A stretch of DNA of 64,000 nt from Nelumbo lutea (lineage: Eukaryota > Streptophyta > Magnoliopsida > Proteales > Nelumbonaceae). This document shows positions 45,824 through 57,500 of this stretch, piece after piece. Position 1 is the stretch's first letter. Each line of letters starts with the position of its first letter. The translations under genes and the position numbers were made by a program. The stretch lies in contig JAKGHH010000005.1 in NCBI GenBank assembly GCA_022828595.1, positions 25,432,193 to 25,496,192 on the forward strand, read 5' to 3'. A model generated the notes under the pieces. The model had not been told where the DNA came from. It was given only the letters and a program-made list of their open reading frames with translations, and ran no database searches.

Positions 45824-48073
45824 TGTCAGCACCCATTTTTTGCTCGGTCCCTTCACCCTACCTCTTTGTACCCTCCTTTAAGACCCCAATACTTGGAATC
45901 ACAACTAGATCAAATTAAGACTTTACAAAACCAAAAAAATCCTCTTTTGACACAATCCATAGGACAAATGAAAACCTTAAAACCAACATCGACATCCAAT
46001 CAAATATGGTCTACAAATTTAGTAAACTATAAATTGGTCACACATTCACCATTCATCACGCCAAATTCCTTTCTAACGGACCTGATCCAACACACCCATT
46101 GCCTCAAGATCACTAGGATACAATCCCATTACAAGTTTACAACAATCAACCTCAAAAGCACCCAAATTTTGTTTTGACGGCCCTGCACAACTAGAACTAG
46201 AAAACCTAGATTAACCCTTTCTTTCTCATATCAGAACCATCCACTTAACTCCTCATCTTGATCCTTTCCAATCCATTAAATTTCATCAAAAAATTCTATT
46301 GTTTGACCCACCATCAAGCCTAGATCCTATTTCAACAAATTTCATTGATTAGAGCTTACCATCCACCATTATAGCTTCATTTGACTGATCAGACCTAACA
46401 ACTATTTTTTAAAGACCCAAAAAAACCTCAGAACATCAAATTTTATAACCAAACTCCTTCATTTGACCATTAAAAAAGTGAGATTTCATTTTGGTCTGTC
46501 TGGTTAATTGATAAACCATTGACCTAAACTAAATCTGTCAATCCACACCTTTGATCTAAGATCCATCACTTCCATCAAATTTAGGATATATAAAAATGCC
46601 TACCCACCAAATTTCATCCCAAAAACTCACCGGTTTGACCCTTCATCAAGTAAAAATTCTATTTCAGAAAATATTATTGATTTGAATTTGTTATCCATAG
46701 ATCTCTATCATATTGACCCTATTCGGCCAATCAGAGCTCACCACTATGTTCAAAGACAAAAAAAAACCCAATATGTTAAATTTCATGCATTAATTCACCC
46801 GCTCGACCGTTAAACTAAGAAGATGTCATTTTAACGTACCAAATTAAATCACCACCTCATCTATCCCAACCTAAGACCTCAAGAGGGTGATGATTGATGT
46901 CAGACCCATGCTTAACCTATTCAAACACCTATACCAATGAAATTGAGCCTAATAGACCCAAAAGCCTAAAAACCCAAAGAAGCCCCTACTAAAAGCTAAG
47001 AAAAGACAAAAACACATTTAAAAAGTTCATCAAATTTACATTTTCTGCCACTGATAGACCCAAATACGAGACTGCCATGATAGTCATGCCCCAAGCTTCC
47101 ATTGGACACACAAAACCCATGAAAACCACCCCTAATCAAAGAAAGCATTTCACCAAAGAAGAAATCTTGACCGAACACCTTTTTCTTTGAAGAATCCTTA
47201 CCTATTATTGTGAAAAAGCTTTCTTGAAGCCCAAACCCGGTGATTGAATGAATTCCAGATCTCTTCCTCTCCATTTCTCTATAAATACTGATCCAACTTG
47301 AGCACAAAAGGAGGCCCCTAAAGAGAGAGAGAGAGAGATAGAAAGGAGGACGGAGAAGAGAGAAGAGAACTTTCTCCCAGCCCATATAATGCCTTCTATT
47401 CACCCGAAATTCGAAGGTACTCCGAACCTCAGATTCCAATCTCGCCTTCTCCATTTTCAAGCAGAAGTTGTTGCAACCAGTAGCACTCCATGGCTCAAGA
47501 ACCCATTTAAACTTCATTTTATCTCATCCCTAGCTGTTGGAAAACTTTTGACAAGGTACATACGGAAGGTAATCATTTTAATTTTTAAACCTAATTTCAT
47601 AATCTCTATTTTTTTTACTTTTTCTAGGTTAAAGTTCTGAAATGTTGGAGAATCATCGTTTGTAATTTCTTCTTGATTGACAATAGAGGCAAAGAGGCGA
47701 GGGTCTTAGGGAAATCAGTACCTAAGACCCGATAACATTACATCAAAATTGGTTTTAGAAGAAGTTGAAAGCATGTTCCTCTAGATTTAAGAAATTCCTG
47801 CAACCATTTATGATTTTCTTTGTTGAAATCAAGCTTGAACAACTCCTATATTGGGTTGTTACAGTAGCTTGGAGAGAGGGGTGCCTAATACCCTCCCTCT
47901 CCCAATCCTTCCGGATTTAGAATCTCTTAGTTGTGTCTTTTCCTGTGGAAAATAGAATCACTATAAAAGCAAGTAAATCGATTTTCGAATATAAAAATGA
48001 AAGCCCATTTCCTCTAAAAAATGGGTGGCAACTCCATTTCTTTGAACCGGCCATGAACTATTGGGAGTTCACA
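45824..48073 (+). mobile_element. Solo LTR, 2250 bp, TSD ATGTA
   Basis: Starts TGTCAGCACCCATTTTTTGC, a typical start of plant Del/Tekay-type gypsy LTRs. It ends gggtggcaactcc..ggagttcaca, a typical U5 end of that group. ATGTA flanks it at 45819-45823 and 48074-48078. A TATA-like ctataaatactg is at 47280. The 173-codon minus-strand frame at 46996-47517 lies inside it and has no family motif. The lineage name is inference from the end motifs. Confidence 0.75.
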
Positions 48074-49149
48074 ATGTAGTTGTCATTTGATGCTCAAAGC
48101 GCATGAGGGGAGAAGAGAGTCCGAGTTCAGAAGAGAAATTCAACATTTTTACAACAAGGCTTTGCAATAATGTTGCAACAAAGGAGAGAGAGAACAAACG
48201 TAGATCGATCTATTTTATTCATTTCCCTTTTCTTTTATTTCATTTCTGAAATGGCTTTGTTGGAAAAACCCAATTGCCCAAGCTTGGAGCCAAAGGTTAA
48301 GTAGTGATCTGGACATGCTTTCCATTTTTTTTTCAATTTTGGCATGTACTTTTTCTTTCCTTCATTTTTGCCAAAAGATGTTATGAATCAATTATAATCC
48401 TGCATTCAAACCTCACGTAAAGACTGAATTCTTGAATAAAACCTCTTTTGTTTCTTCCTCTACCTATGGAAAATAGCATATGAGTAGGACTTCCAAGCAT
48501 CATAACATGTCCTGAGCTGCATCTGTTCGACGGCCTGTAGTATCATACAAGAAGTCGACTATTAAGAATACCACAACCATTATCTGATAATCTTGTTCTT
48601 TCGTCATGAAAAAACATTTAATAAGATTAATTATCCGTTCAAGGTAGTTTGTTGTATAAATTGCTTAAATATGGACAACTTGTGTTCTGATTGAAAAAAA
48701 AAAGTTTTGTACAAGAAACTCTGTGGAAGTTTCAAAAATTTGTGATGAGTATAAGAGAAATGTGAAAAAATCATGCAAATTTTGAATATTATCCTTAAAA
48801 ATAAATTGAACCAGGCTGGACAGTGAACTGGGTGACTCGGTGATCATTTCGAGATTTTACAGTTCGAATGGACAAATTGGCCAATTTACCAAAAAAACCA
48901 TGACATGAGTGAGCACTTCCATCTTCTATCCATTCCGCGTCTGACAACATTGGTTCATATATACTCTAATTAGTAATGGATTGACATTCCATTCCTACAA
49001 ATGAGGATCGTTCTTGACAAGTTAGACCTTGGTTTGTGGTTGAATATGTTTCAGCTTGAATGATTCTTAGTCTTAAGCTATTCTTTAGTGGGATGGAGAC
49101 TCGAAATCCAGATCCAATTTATAAACTATGGCAATGGATATTTCCTGCA
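48074..49149. other. Intergenic, no gene seen
   Basis: AT-rich sequence between two solo LTRs; no protein or RNA gene recognised. Confidence 0.5.
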
Positions 49150-49844
49150 TGATGATGCGCAATTTAGGAGCTCCTAGCTAGAGGATTGCCTAGGCGTACC
49201 CGCATGGTGAGCTGGATCAAACTGCAAAACAGGGATCAGAGTGACCAGGGTGGATGACCAGGGGAGGTTGCTCCAATGCTTAAGTCAGTACTCTTGTTGT
49301 GGTTGTGAGCTAAAGTTTGAGTGCTAGAGAGCTTGAAAGTAACTAATCGCGCATACCTGGACCCTGGAGGGATTGATGCCCTTATATAGTTGAGCTATCA
49401 TGGATCTCCCGAAACAGTTCCGGGATCTGCAGCCTGAGTGGATGATATCCGTTTTCGCTTTAGTCGGGGAGTAACGTATTATTCAATGAAGTTTATAGTC
49501 ACCGCCCAATCTAGGTGGGGAGAGGATAAGGCCTGTCGTTACGCGACGTGATCCTGTGATATTCGGAGTCCGCTGGGAAGATTTTGGAATCAATTACGTG
49601 TCACTTCAGCTCATGGCCCCCAAACTTGATTAGGCGCCGAGGTGACTCTATGCCGAGTTGTCCTTATGCCGAGGTGGTGTTATGCCGAAGTGGAATTATG
49701 CCAATGTGACCTTATGCCGAGGTGGCGTTACATCCGAACTCTGTAAACTGCTGAATAGGCTCCCCTTGCTGAGTTGTCATTCTACAGGCATATCGCGTCT
49801 ACGTGACCTTTACTTACTAGGTCATGCCAAATTACCCCTCATCA
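49150..49844 (-). mobile_element. Solo LTR, 695 bp, near-perfect TSD
   Basis: On the minus strand it starts TGATGAGGGGTAATTTGGC and ends attgcgcatcatca, the same U5 end as the solo LTR at 30464-31354. Minus-strand TATA near 49388 (actatataaggg). Flanks are CTGCA (49145-49149) and CTGCC (49845-49849). A short array of ttatgccga(g/a)gtgg units lies at 49645-49730. Confidence 0.75.
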
Positions 49845-50403
49845 CTGCCCAACATGGAAATCTCTAAAATAAGACAGCTTGACCATACAATCTTGTCAAG
49901 CTTAATTCCAGCTCCTTGGAGTTCTTACCTAAACTAATTAAACTACCATTTAGATAGAGAAATCCAATCTCTTCTTTCTTCATAATCGTGAATAGATAAC
50001 AAAATTGGTTTTGAAATTCTGACAGTAGGCACAGGGAAAAGTTGCAAAACTAATGCAAATGCAAACACAAATACACAATCTCAGTTAAAGAATTCAGAGT
50101 CCAGATTTTTAAAATTTGATACAAGATCCATAGATTAGAAAAAAGGCAAGCGCCCAAGTAGCATTGGCATTTTGTCCGTCTATTGGATGAGCACAAATTT
50201 TGATTACCTAGGCCCATATATGCTTCTTAATTATTAAACTTCAAATACTATATATATATAGAACCAAATCCACAAGAACAACCCAGTTAAGAAACTAAAC
50301 TTTTTGGTATGCATTTGCTCAGTTAGGATTTATAGCACAACAGGCTCTAGAATTTCAATCCTTAAGATCACTATATATATATATATATATAACAAAGCGG
50401 TTA
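49845..50403. other. Intergenic, no gene seen
   Basis: AT-rich sequence with short (TA)n runs at 50253-50262 and 50371-50391. Confidence 0.5.
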
Positions 50404-52085
50404 AGAAATTTTTTTCTTTTTTGTTTTTTTATTACATGTAATTTTTTAAACAACCAATGAGATGTACTTTACAAATAGACTAAATAATCTCTTCTAAAAT
50501 TTATCCTAAACTACCTCCCCCACTTTTTCCAGAATTATCTCTAATTTCTATTTATCTTTTAAATTATCTCTAATTCTTATTTATCTCCACAATTATATCT
50601 AATTTGGTAGAGTTTCTCTCCAAAATCATCTCTTATTCCTATTTATCCACTCCCCTACTTTTTATCTATATCTATCTAAAGAAAGTTTGGATTAAAAATT
50701 TTAAGAATTATTTAAATATTCTAACAGAATTATATAATAACTTTAAAATATTTATTAATAACAAAAAAATTTTTTTTTATATTTTTACAAAATATATCAC
50801 GAAATTATGTACTAACAATTTAAATTATGTTTTTCTAGATTATCAATTTAAATGCTTTTCAAATATTTAATAATATGTAAAAGCTTTAAAAAAATAAAAT
50901 TCAAATAACAAAAATATTTAAATATTTTATAATTTTTTTTAATATTTATCATAACTATATTTTAAATAGTTAAAATAACAAAATTATCTAATAAATAATT
51001 TTATATTTTTACAAAATACATCACAAAATTATGTGCTAACAATTTAAATTATCTTTTTCCGGATCATCAATTTAAATGTTTTTCAAAATTTTGATAATAT
51101 ATAATAGATTTAAATAAATCAAATACAAATAAGAAAAATTTTAAATATTTTATAGATTATTTAAATATTTAAATAACTAGATATTTATAATTACTAGATT
51201 TAAGATAGTTAAAATAAAGAAATTATGTAATAAATTTAAAAAATTCTTTAAAGTAGACAAATAATTATAAAATAATATTGAAATTAATAATAATTTAATA
51301 TATTACAAAATTAATAATGAATTTATGTAATAATAGTATAAATTATGATTTTATGTATAATTAAATTCCATAAATAATTATTAAAATTTAAATATTTTAC
51401 ATATTATTTAAGCATTTAAATAACTGGGTATTTTAAATAACAAAATATTTAACATAAATAGATTTTAAATAGTTAAAATAAAGAAATTATCTAATAAATT
51501 TAAAAAAAAAATTGAAAAGTAGAAAAATAATTATAACATAACATTGAAAATAATAATAATAATTTAATATTTTACACAATATTATAAATAACTAATTTCA
51601 CTTATATCAAGTAATAATTCAAGAAATAACTTTCAAAATAATTAATATTTATTAATAATAATTTTAAACTCTTAATTTGTATTTATTATATAATTGTATA
51701 TATTAAAATAAATCTTTGTTGTATTTCAGTAATTATTTATTGTTTTCGTGATAGTTGTATTTTCAATGATTATGTATAAAATTATTTTGTTTTGTTATTT
51801 AACAGAAAATTTCAATAATTATTGGAGATTAAACTGCTATTATTGAATTTTTAAATTTAATTTTACTTATTGTACTTATTGTATTTTTGCTATAACTTAT
51901 TGATTAATATTTACTAAAGATTAAATTATTATTTGAGATTATACTGTTTATTGACTAAGTTAATATATTTTTATTACTTATTGTATTTTTGTAATTGTTG
52001 TATTTTTTCATTATTATATTTTCAATAATTGTGTATTTTCGTTATAAATTTTTAATAATTTTTAGAAATTAAATTATTGTTGTTT
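50404..52085. repeat. Extremely AT-rich degenerate repeat block
   Basis: Nearly pure A/T over 1.7 kb. A segment from ttttacaaaatatatcac (50784) through tatttaaatattttataa (50935) recurs at about 51006-51165 (ttttacaaaatacatcac..), a spacing of about 222 bases. Traces of a third unit lie near 51290-51360. Shared words include aattatgt(a/g)ctaacaattt and atcaatttaaatg. No coding frame of substance. Confidence 0.7.
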
Positions 52086-52119
52086 ATTAGAGGTGAGACT
52101 ATTAATCTAGCTAAAATTG

Positions 52120-52630
52120 TGAGTGTTCGTGAGTTGGTTCACTTCGGTCATAGGCTATTCGGCCAAACAAATTGACTTGGTTAGGTTGGGGAGTTGGTCA
52201 ACTAAAAACGACTGACCTTTTGTGAAAATCGACCCACTCAAGTTGTATTGGTTTGGGTCGATTTTTGGTTTGGTTAGTCGGTTCAAAAGATTTAAAGTTA
52301 AAAATTTTAATTAATTTAAAAAATTATAGTGTAATTATTAAAAAATAAATTTAAAATTAGATTTATGATTAAAACAATTTAGAGTAAGAAATATGGGAAA
52401 TTTCCCACTTTTTCATATTAAAAATTATATTTAAAATATAAAATATTAATATATATTCATGGTTAGGTAGTTTGATTTTGTTGGTTTACAAATGGCCAAA
52501 GTGAAATTGATCCAACTTGGTCGGGAAATTTTTTAACCAAAGCCGACCTAAAATACTAGAAAACCAACCAACTCGGGTCGAGTTGATCGGGTTGGTCGGT
52601 TTCATCAGTTTGATGAATAAACCTAACTGA
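52120..52630. mobile_element. Probable hAT-like MITE
   Basis: The ends are rich in ggttggt, cggtt and gaccaacc words in opposing orientations (ggttcacttcggtc..ttggtcggtttcatcag), with an AT-rich middle. This resembles the other hAT MITEs here, but terminal repeats and duplication could not be fixed. Confidence 0.4.
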
Positions 52631-52755
52631 AATTAATTATTGTTATTTTTGTATTATAAAAAATTTATTAAAAGTAGTATATAAAATATAAATAATTATT
52701 TATTATTTAAAAATTTTAAAATATAAAACAATTGTACACTTATGTGATTCTATTA

Positions 52756-53210
52756 GGGTCATTTAGTAGAACACATCTTATAGTTTTACATATTTACTTA
52801 AACCTACCTTAAAGTTTTCATTTTATTACAACATACCATATATTTTATAACTTATTTACTTAATCAATCTTTCATTAAGGAGTTTTTGTTTTGCCATTAG
52901 GCTCATGATTTCTTATTCCAAAAATACCCTTAACACTTTTTTTGTACAGAAAACAAAAATTAACCAAATATAGACAATAGAGTGGTTATCCGTGTCTTAT
53001 AAAGGGAAAATTGGTATTTTTATTTTTATTTTCTTTTGATTAAATTTATTTAAATGAACATTAGGTCAACACTATCATTTTCCACTGTTATCTAATGAAA
53101 GATTGATTAAATCAATTATGAATTATAAGCGGTGTTTTAGTAAAATTTTAAGTATATAGTATATTTTAGTAAATCCATAAAACTATAAAAGGTATTTTAG
53201 TAAATGACCC
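52756..53210. mobile_element. Long-TIR MITE, 455 bp (Mutator-like)
   Basis: Left GGGTCATTTAGTAGAACAC..tatagttttac; the right end is the inverse of GGGTCATTTACTAAAATACC..tatagttttat. Both arms extend about 150 bases to the shared aatcaatctttcatta. Flanking 9-mers attctatta and tttttatta agree at 7 of 9. Confidence 0.75.
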
Positions 53211-53298
53211 TTTTTATTATTTAGTTTTTGCTTAATAAATCCCGTACATCGCACAGGTCCCCGCTAGTTCATCTATAAAAAAAGAGAGAAGAAAAAAG

Positions 53299-53747
53299 AA
53301 GGGTACATTACATATTACTTACCCTATATTTTGGGTAGTGATAGTTAGCACCTAGCACGCAGAGCATTGATTTGCAATAAAGACCCCTTGAATATTTAGA
53401 TTCCAACACTTTGGGCCCTCCCCAGCAATTGGATTGACAAAAGAAGTTAATTTACCCTAATTCCATTTTGAGATTTGTGCGGACAACAGGATGGCATTCC
53501 GAAATGACAAAAATGGGCAATACGAAACGTTCTCTCTTTCTCTCCCACCTTGGATGAGAAAGAAGAAAGCACCATAAGGGCTTAAACAAATATGTACAAG
53601 AAAGGAAAAATAGTCTACAAATTAAGGAAATGGTAACTCGGCTATTTAGAAAGTTTAACAAAGTACATGACAATCAGAAGGGTTTTTGTTGGGGGGCCAA
53701 CTGTCACTACCCTACATCTACATGGTAGTAATCTGTAATTTACCTAA
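53299..53747. mobile_element. Long-TIR MITE (family 1), 449 bp
   Basis: Left aagggtacattacatattac..gggtagtgatagtt; the right end is the inverse of ttaggtaaattacagattac..gggtagtgacagtt. It shares ccttgaatatttagattccaaca with the element at 44592-44852. Confidence 0.7.
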
Positions 53748-54142
53748 AATACCTCTGTATACTGTATTCATGAGAAACAGTCCAACTTCACAGCCCTAGG
53801 CCCCTAGCCAAGTGTAAAATAAATCCTTTTGTGTGAGAACCTGTTTTTTAATTAGAAAGTTGAAACTTTTGAGGATTGATATTAGATGCATAAAAGGACA
53901 ACACAACTTGGAACTTGGTGTATCCATAAAGTCACCAATTGAATGGATGGCTGGGATCTGCCACATCGTCCTTCCATTGTGGAAGAAGAACCGGAAACAC
54001 CCGAGATGTAGACAGGCCCTTGTGTTACTGTTGACTGCCAAGTGCCAATGCATTGTTGGAGAACACACGAAATGGGAGAGGCACATTTTGAAAATTTTCA
54101 GATTAGTCAAGGGCAAAAAATGCTTTGCAATATAACCTTAAA

Positions 54143-54350
54143 AGGGTGTCAATGGACTGATTTTGGATTGGACCCCATCCTATTCAAAATCAATTTGAAC
54201 GGATTGGACGGACCAACATCTGGTCCAAAATATTTATTAGATTGGATTAGACCTATTCCATCTCTAACAAATTTATATTGGATTAAGCTAATATCTGATT
54301 CATTAATATAAGATAAGAATATATGTGTTAATAGACCAAGTTTAGATTGA
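54143..54350. mobile_element. GGTGTCAA-family MITE fragment
   Basis: Starts agggtgtcaatggactgattttggattgg and continues ttgaacggattggacggacc. It aligns with the inverse of the right half of 55728-56108. The opposite end is not recognisable. Confidence 0.55.
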
Positions 54351-54807
54351 AACAAACTTATATACTTTATTTCATGGGAAGATATTCCCAGTACAAAGTT
54401 GCAAGAAGTGTGAGCACAGGCTCGTACTGATCAAAGCCAGACTAAAAAAAAGAGTATAAGTCAAATAAGAAGAGAAGATGGTCTCAATGGTGAATAAAAA
54501 GAGAGGGCAAATTTGGGATTTTAAAATATTATGACAGCCAATATGCTATCACGGGTAACAAAGTGAATATTTGTCCTATACGCATTTTGTAAGTGTAAAA
54601 CTACTTTTTTAAGTTACTCTTTATATACTGGGCTGGGCCAAGAATAATCACCCTATTTGTTGGGTCATAGGTAGGCCTACGAGGGCATTGATTTGAAGAT
54701 GCTGCTGTCTAGGTATGATTATTCCCACTTTTAAATATAAACTTCCTTGTACATGTATCTACCCACTTAGTTCGGGTGGGCGTTTATAGATGGGCCATCT
54801 ATTGCTT

Positions 54808-55470
54808 TAGAGGGTGTTTGGTTCTGTTTACGTTTATTCAGTAAATGTTTATTAAGGGTGTTAAATAGATGTCATCTAAGCAATTTCTCTCTTTTGCTCT
54901 TCTGCATGTATCGAAAATGAAAAAAAAATCAACTTTGGTTTATGTGCATGTCAGCCATTTGTGGAAGTTATTTTTTAAAGCTTCCCCAAATGGTCAGGCG
55001 TTTTTCACTGTTATGCTGATGTGGAGCCTGGTGGCACCTACTTGTCATAAACGGTTGTAATTATTGTATTTCTCGGTTTTACTATTAAATAAAGTATAAA
55101 CGTTTATTCAATAAACATAAACGGAATCAAACGCATACTCAAACGTTTATTTGTACAGCTTTATTTTAAACGTTTCTTGCTTTTGTTGTTTGGTTAGGCA
55201 TTAATTTAAACATTTTTTACTTTCCACCTTAGATTAACACCCCATAAAGTATGCCACATAAGCATTTCATTGGGCGTTAGGGGAAATGAGAATTTGACAT
55301 TTCTCCAAATGCCCGATGTAGATAAATTAAAGCATTTCCAAGTTTTTAGTGTTTATTTGATAAATAGTAAAACCAAACAATGGTTTCATATGCAATAAAC
55401 ACCAACGCCAACGTGACACTAATGTGATGGCATTTTTTCAATAAATGCATACGGAACCAAACATAGCCTT
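54808..55470. mobile_element. TIR element(s) with TGTTTGGTTC ends
   Basis: Left AGAGGGTGTTTGGTTCTGT; the right end is the inverse of AAGGCTATGTTTGGTTCCGT. A further inverted end, acgttta..aacggaatcaaacgcatact, lies at 55100-55140. This points to two related elements side by side or one inside the other. Non-coding. Confidence 0.6.
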
Positions 55471-55727
55471 AAAAAAAAAAAATTAAAACTCCATTCATAA
55501 AAAAATGCTAACTTTAAACAATCTACTCATAGAAATAAGAAAAATATATGCACTCCCTATGATTACTTATTAAAAATGCATCCACTTTAAAATATATTAA
55601 CCTTTGTAATTCATTTTTTTTTTGTTCAAATAAAAGAATCATAATAAAGACTTAAATTATAAATTGAGTTAAACTCTAGTGTGATACAACAGTGATGAAT
55701 GCTGCAAGAGAGTGTTAGCGTTACCCT

Positions 55728-56108
55728 TAGAGGTGTCAATTGGACTGTATTTGGTCCACTCCGATCCAGTCTAATGTGAATCCATTATAAATGGACCAGG
55801 CCCAATCCAATCCAATTCAATGTCTGGACCATCCAATCTGTTCAAATTCATTTTGATTTAGATTGGCTTCAACCCTAACCTGATCTATTGACACTTATAT
55901 TCTTATCTTATATCAATGGACTAGATATTGACTTAATCCAACCCAATCCAATATAAATTTATTATGGATGGACGAGGTCCAATCCAATCTAGTAAATATT
56001 ATGAACCAGATTGGTCCAATCCAAATATGTCTTATTAGTCCTTCCAATCCGTCCAAATTAATTTTGGACTAGACGGCTCCAATCCAAAACCGGTCCATTG
56101 ACACCCTG
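55728..56108. mobile_element. GGTGTCAA-family MITE, 381 bp
   Basis: The left TAGAGGTGTCAATTGGAC is the inverse of the right gtccattgacaccctgta. The interior repeats ccaatccaat and its complement many times. hAT-like ends; no duplication readable. Confidence 0.65.
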
Positions 56109-56124
56109 TAATTAATTACAGGGT
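56103..56124. repeat. 22-bp perfect palindrome
   Basis: ACCCTGTAATT followed by its exact reverse complement, at the right border of the MITE at 55728-56108. It may be the scar of an inverted end duplication. Confidence 0.9.
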
Positions 56125-57500
56125 AAACACTTTCGATTGAAACGCAACTGGCAAACCAGCTTAATTTGTGGCGCTTTCTTTACCCCGGAGGCGAGGACCG
56201 AAGCGGAGTTGCAGCTTGCAACTGCAACCTGAATCTGTGACAGTAGTAGCACCATGAAACCAAATATAAGGTAGGAAGCTATATTGAAAGAGAGGTAAGT
56301 TCTTCTGCCCAATAAGTAACACAACTTATTTTCCACCTTGTAAGGAAAGTTGGGCTCCCATTGGATTCTTTTCATAAAAGAAACAAGATACGATAGGATA
56401 TATATGTATACAAAAAGAGAGGGAAAATAAAAGGAAAAGATTCTGTTATATATAGAATTGAATTTGACTCTTTTATGACCATTGACCATATCAGATTCTA
56501 CCCGAGTGACCGCAACACTCCATTCATGTAGCCAACTTTATATAATAATATTATAATATTCACTCCCTTTATTTATTCATGATCGTCATGTAAATAATAA
56601 TAGTAAAGAAACAATGAAAGAAAGTTAGAAAAACATGTAAGCTCAACCCTCCGGGGATCCAGACCCTATTAATGGTCCCCTTTAGCTAACTGAAACATTC
56701 GACTCAGTCAGTCGATTATTTCTTTACAGGACCAGCCAAATTACCTCGTCCCTGAACTACCTGAGTGCTGATCATCAATTCGCCACACAGCCCTACCAAA
56801 GCTACCGACACATGAGAGAGAGAGCGCTCTTATTATTGTATTGAGTACTGATTTATTAGAAAAACCAAGAAGCAGATAAAAAAGACATGAAACCGTAATT
56901 GCACCCAAACATCAAAGGGGCCTGCCACACAGACGCGCAAGCAAAACCAAATCATTCAAATTTCAGAGAGAGATATGAACATCTCATCTCTTTTCTTATA
57001 GTTTTCCATCTCTCTCTTAACCACATGCTACCATAAATGCCCGGCGGTCGGTGGGCCTCTCTCTCTATTGCCCGTTAATTAAGCTGTCCACAAATAAATC
57101 ATCAATTTCACTCATACATGCATGACAGGATATTCAATTTTATAATTATTATTTTTCTAAAAATAAAGAAACTTATACCGACGAGGAAAAACACACCTTT
57201 ACATCATTACATGAGGAAAACTAAGTGATATGGGGGGACACCCCCCAACCCAACTGGTGCCTGGTAATGGTGACCAACTCCCACTCTCTTTCCCACTTTT
57301 TCTTTCTATTTTTCAATCAAACAATCCCTTCTTTCTGTCCCTCCAAGGCTCCAACCGGTGGGTCAGATCCCGGGTTCCTCCTTGGCTCCTTGTTCGGGCT
57401 TTGGAATCGGACGGATGGCCACCTTTCCTCAATCTTCATCCCACCGACACACCAGGATATCCGCGTGTTTAGTCATGAATCCAGCAATTTCTTCTCTACT
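56125..57500. other. Intergenic and 3' flank of GALS1
   Basis: No other gene recognised; the 125-codon frame at 56112-56489 has no family motif. The bases just below 57501 are the likely 3' UTR of the minus-strand galactan synthase. Confidence 0.5.

Noticed and set aside
46996..47517. 173-codon minus-strand frame
   Set aside because: Lies wholly within the 2250-bp solo LTR (45824-48073) bounded by ATGTA duplications; composition is LTR-like and no family motif is present.
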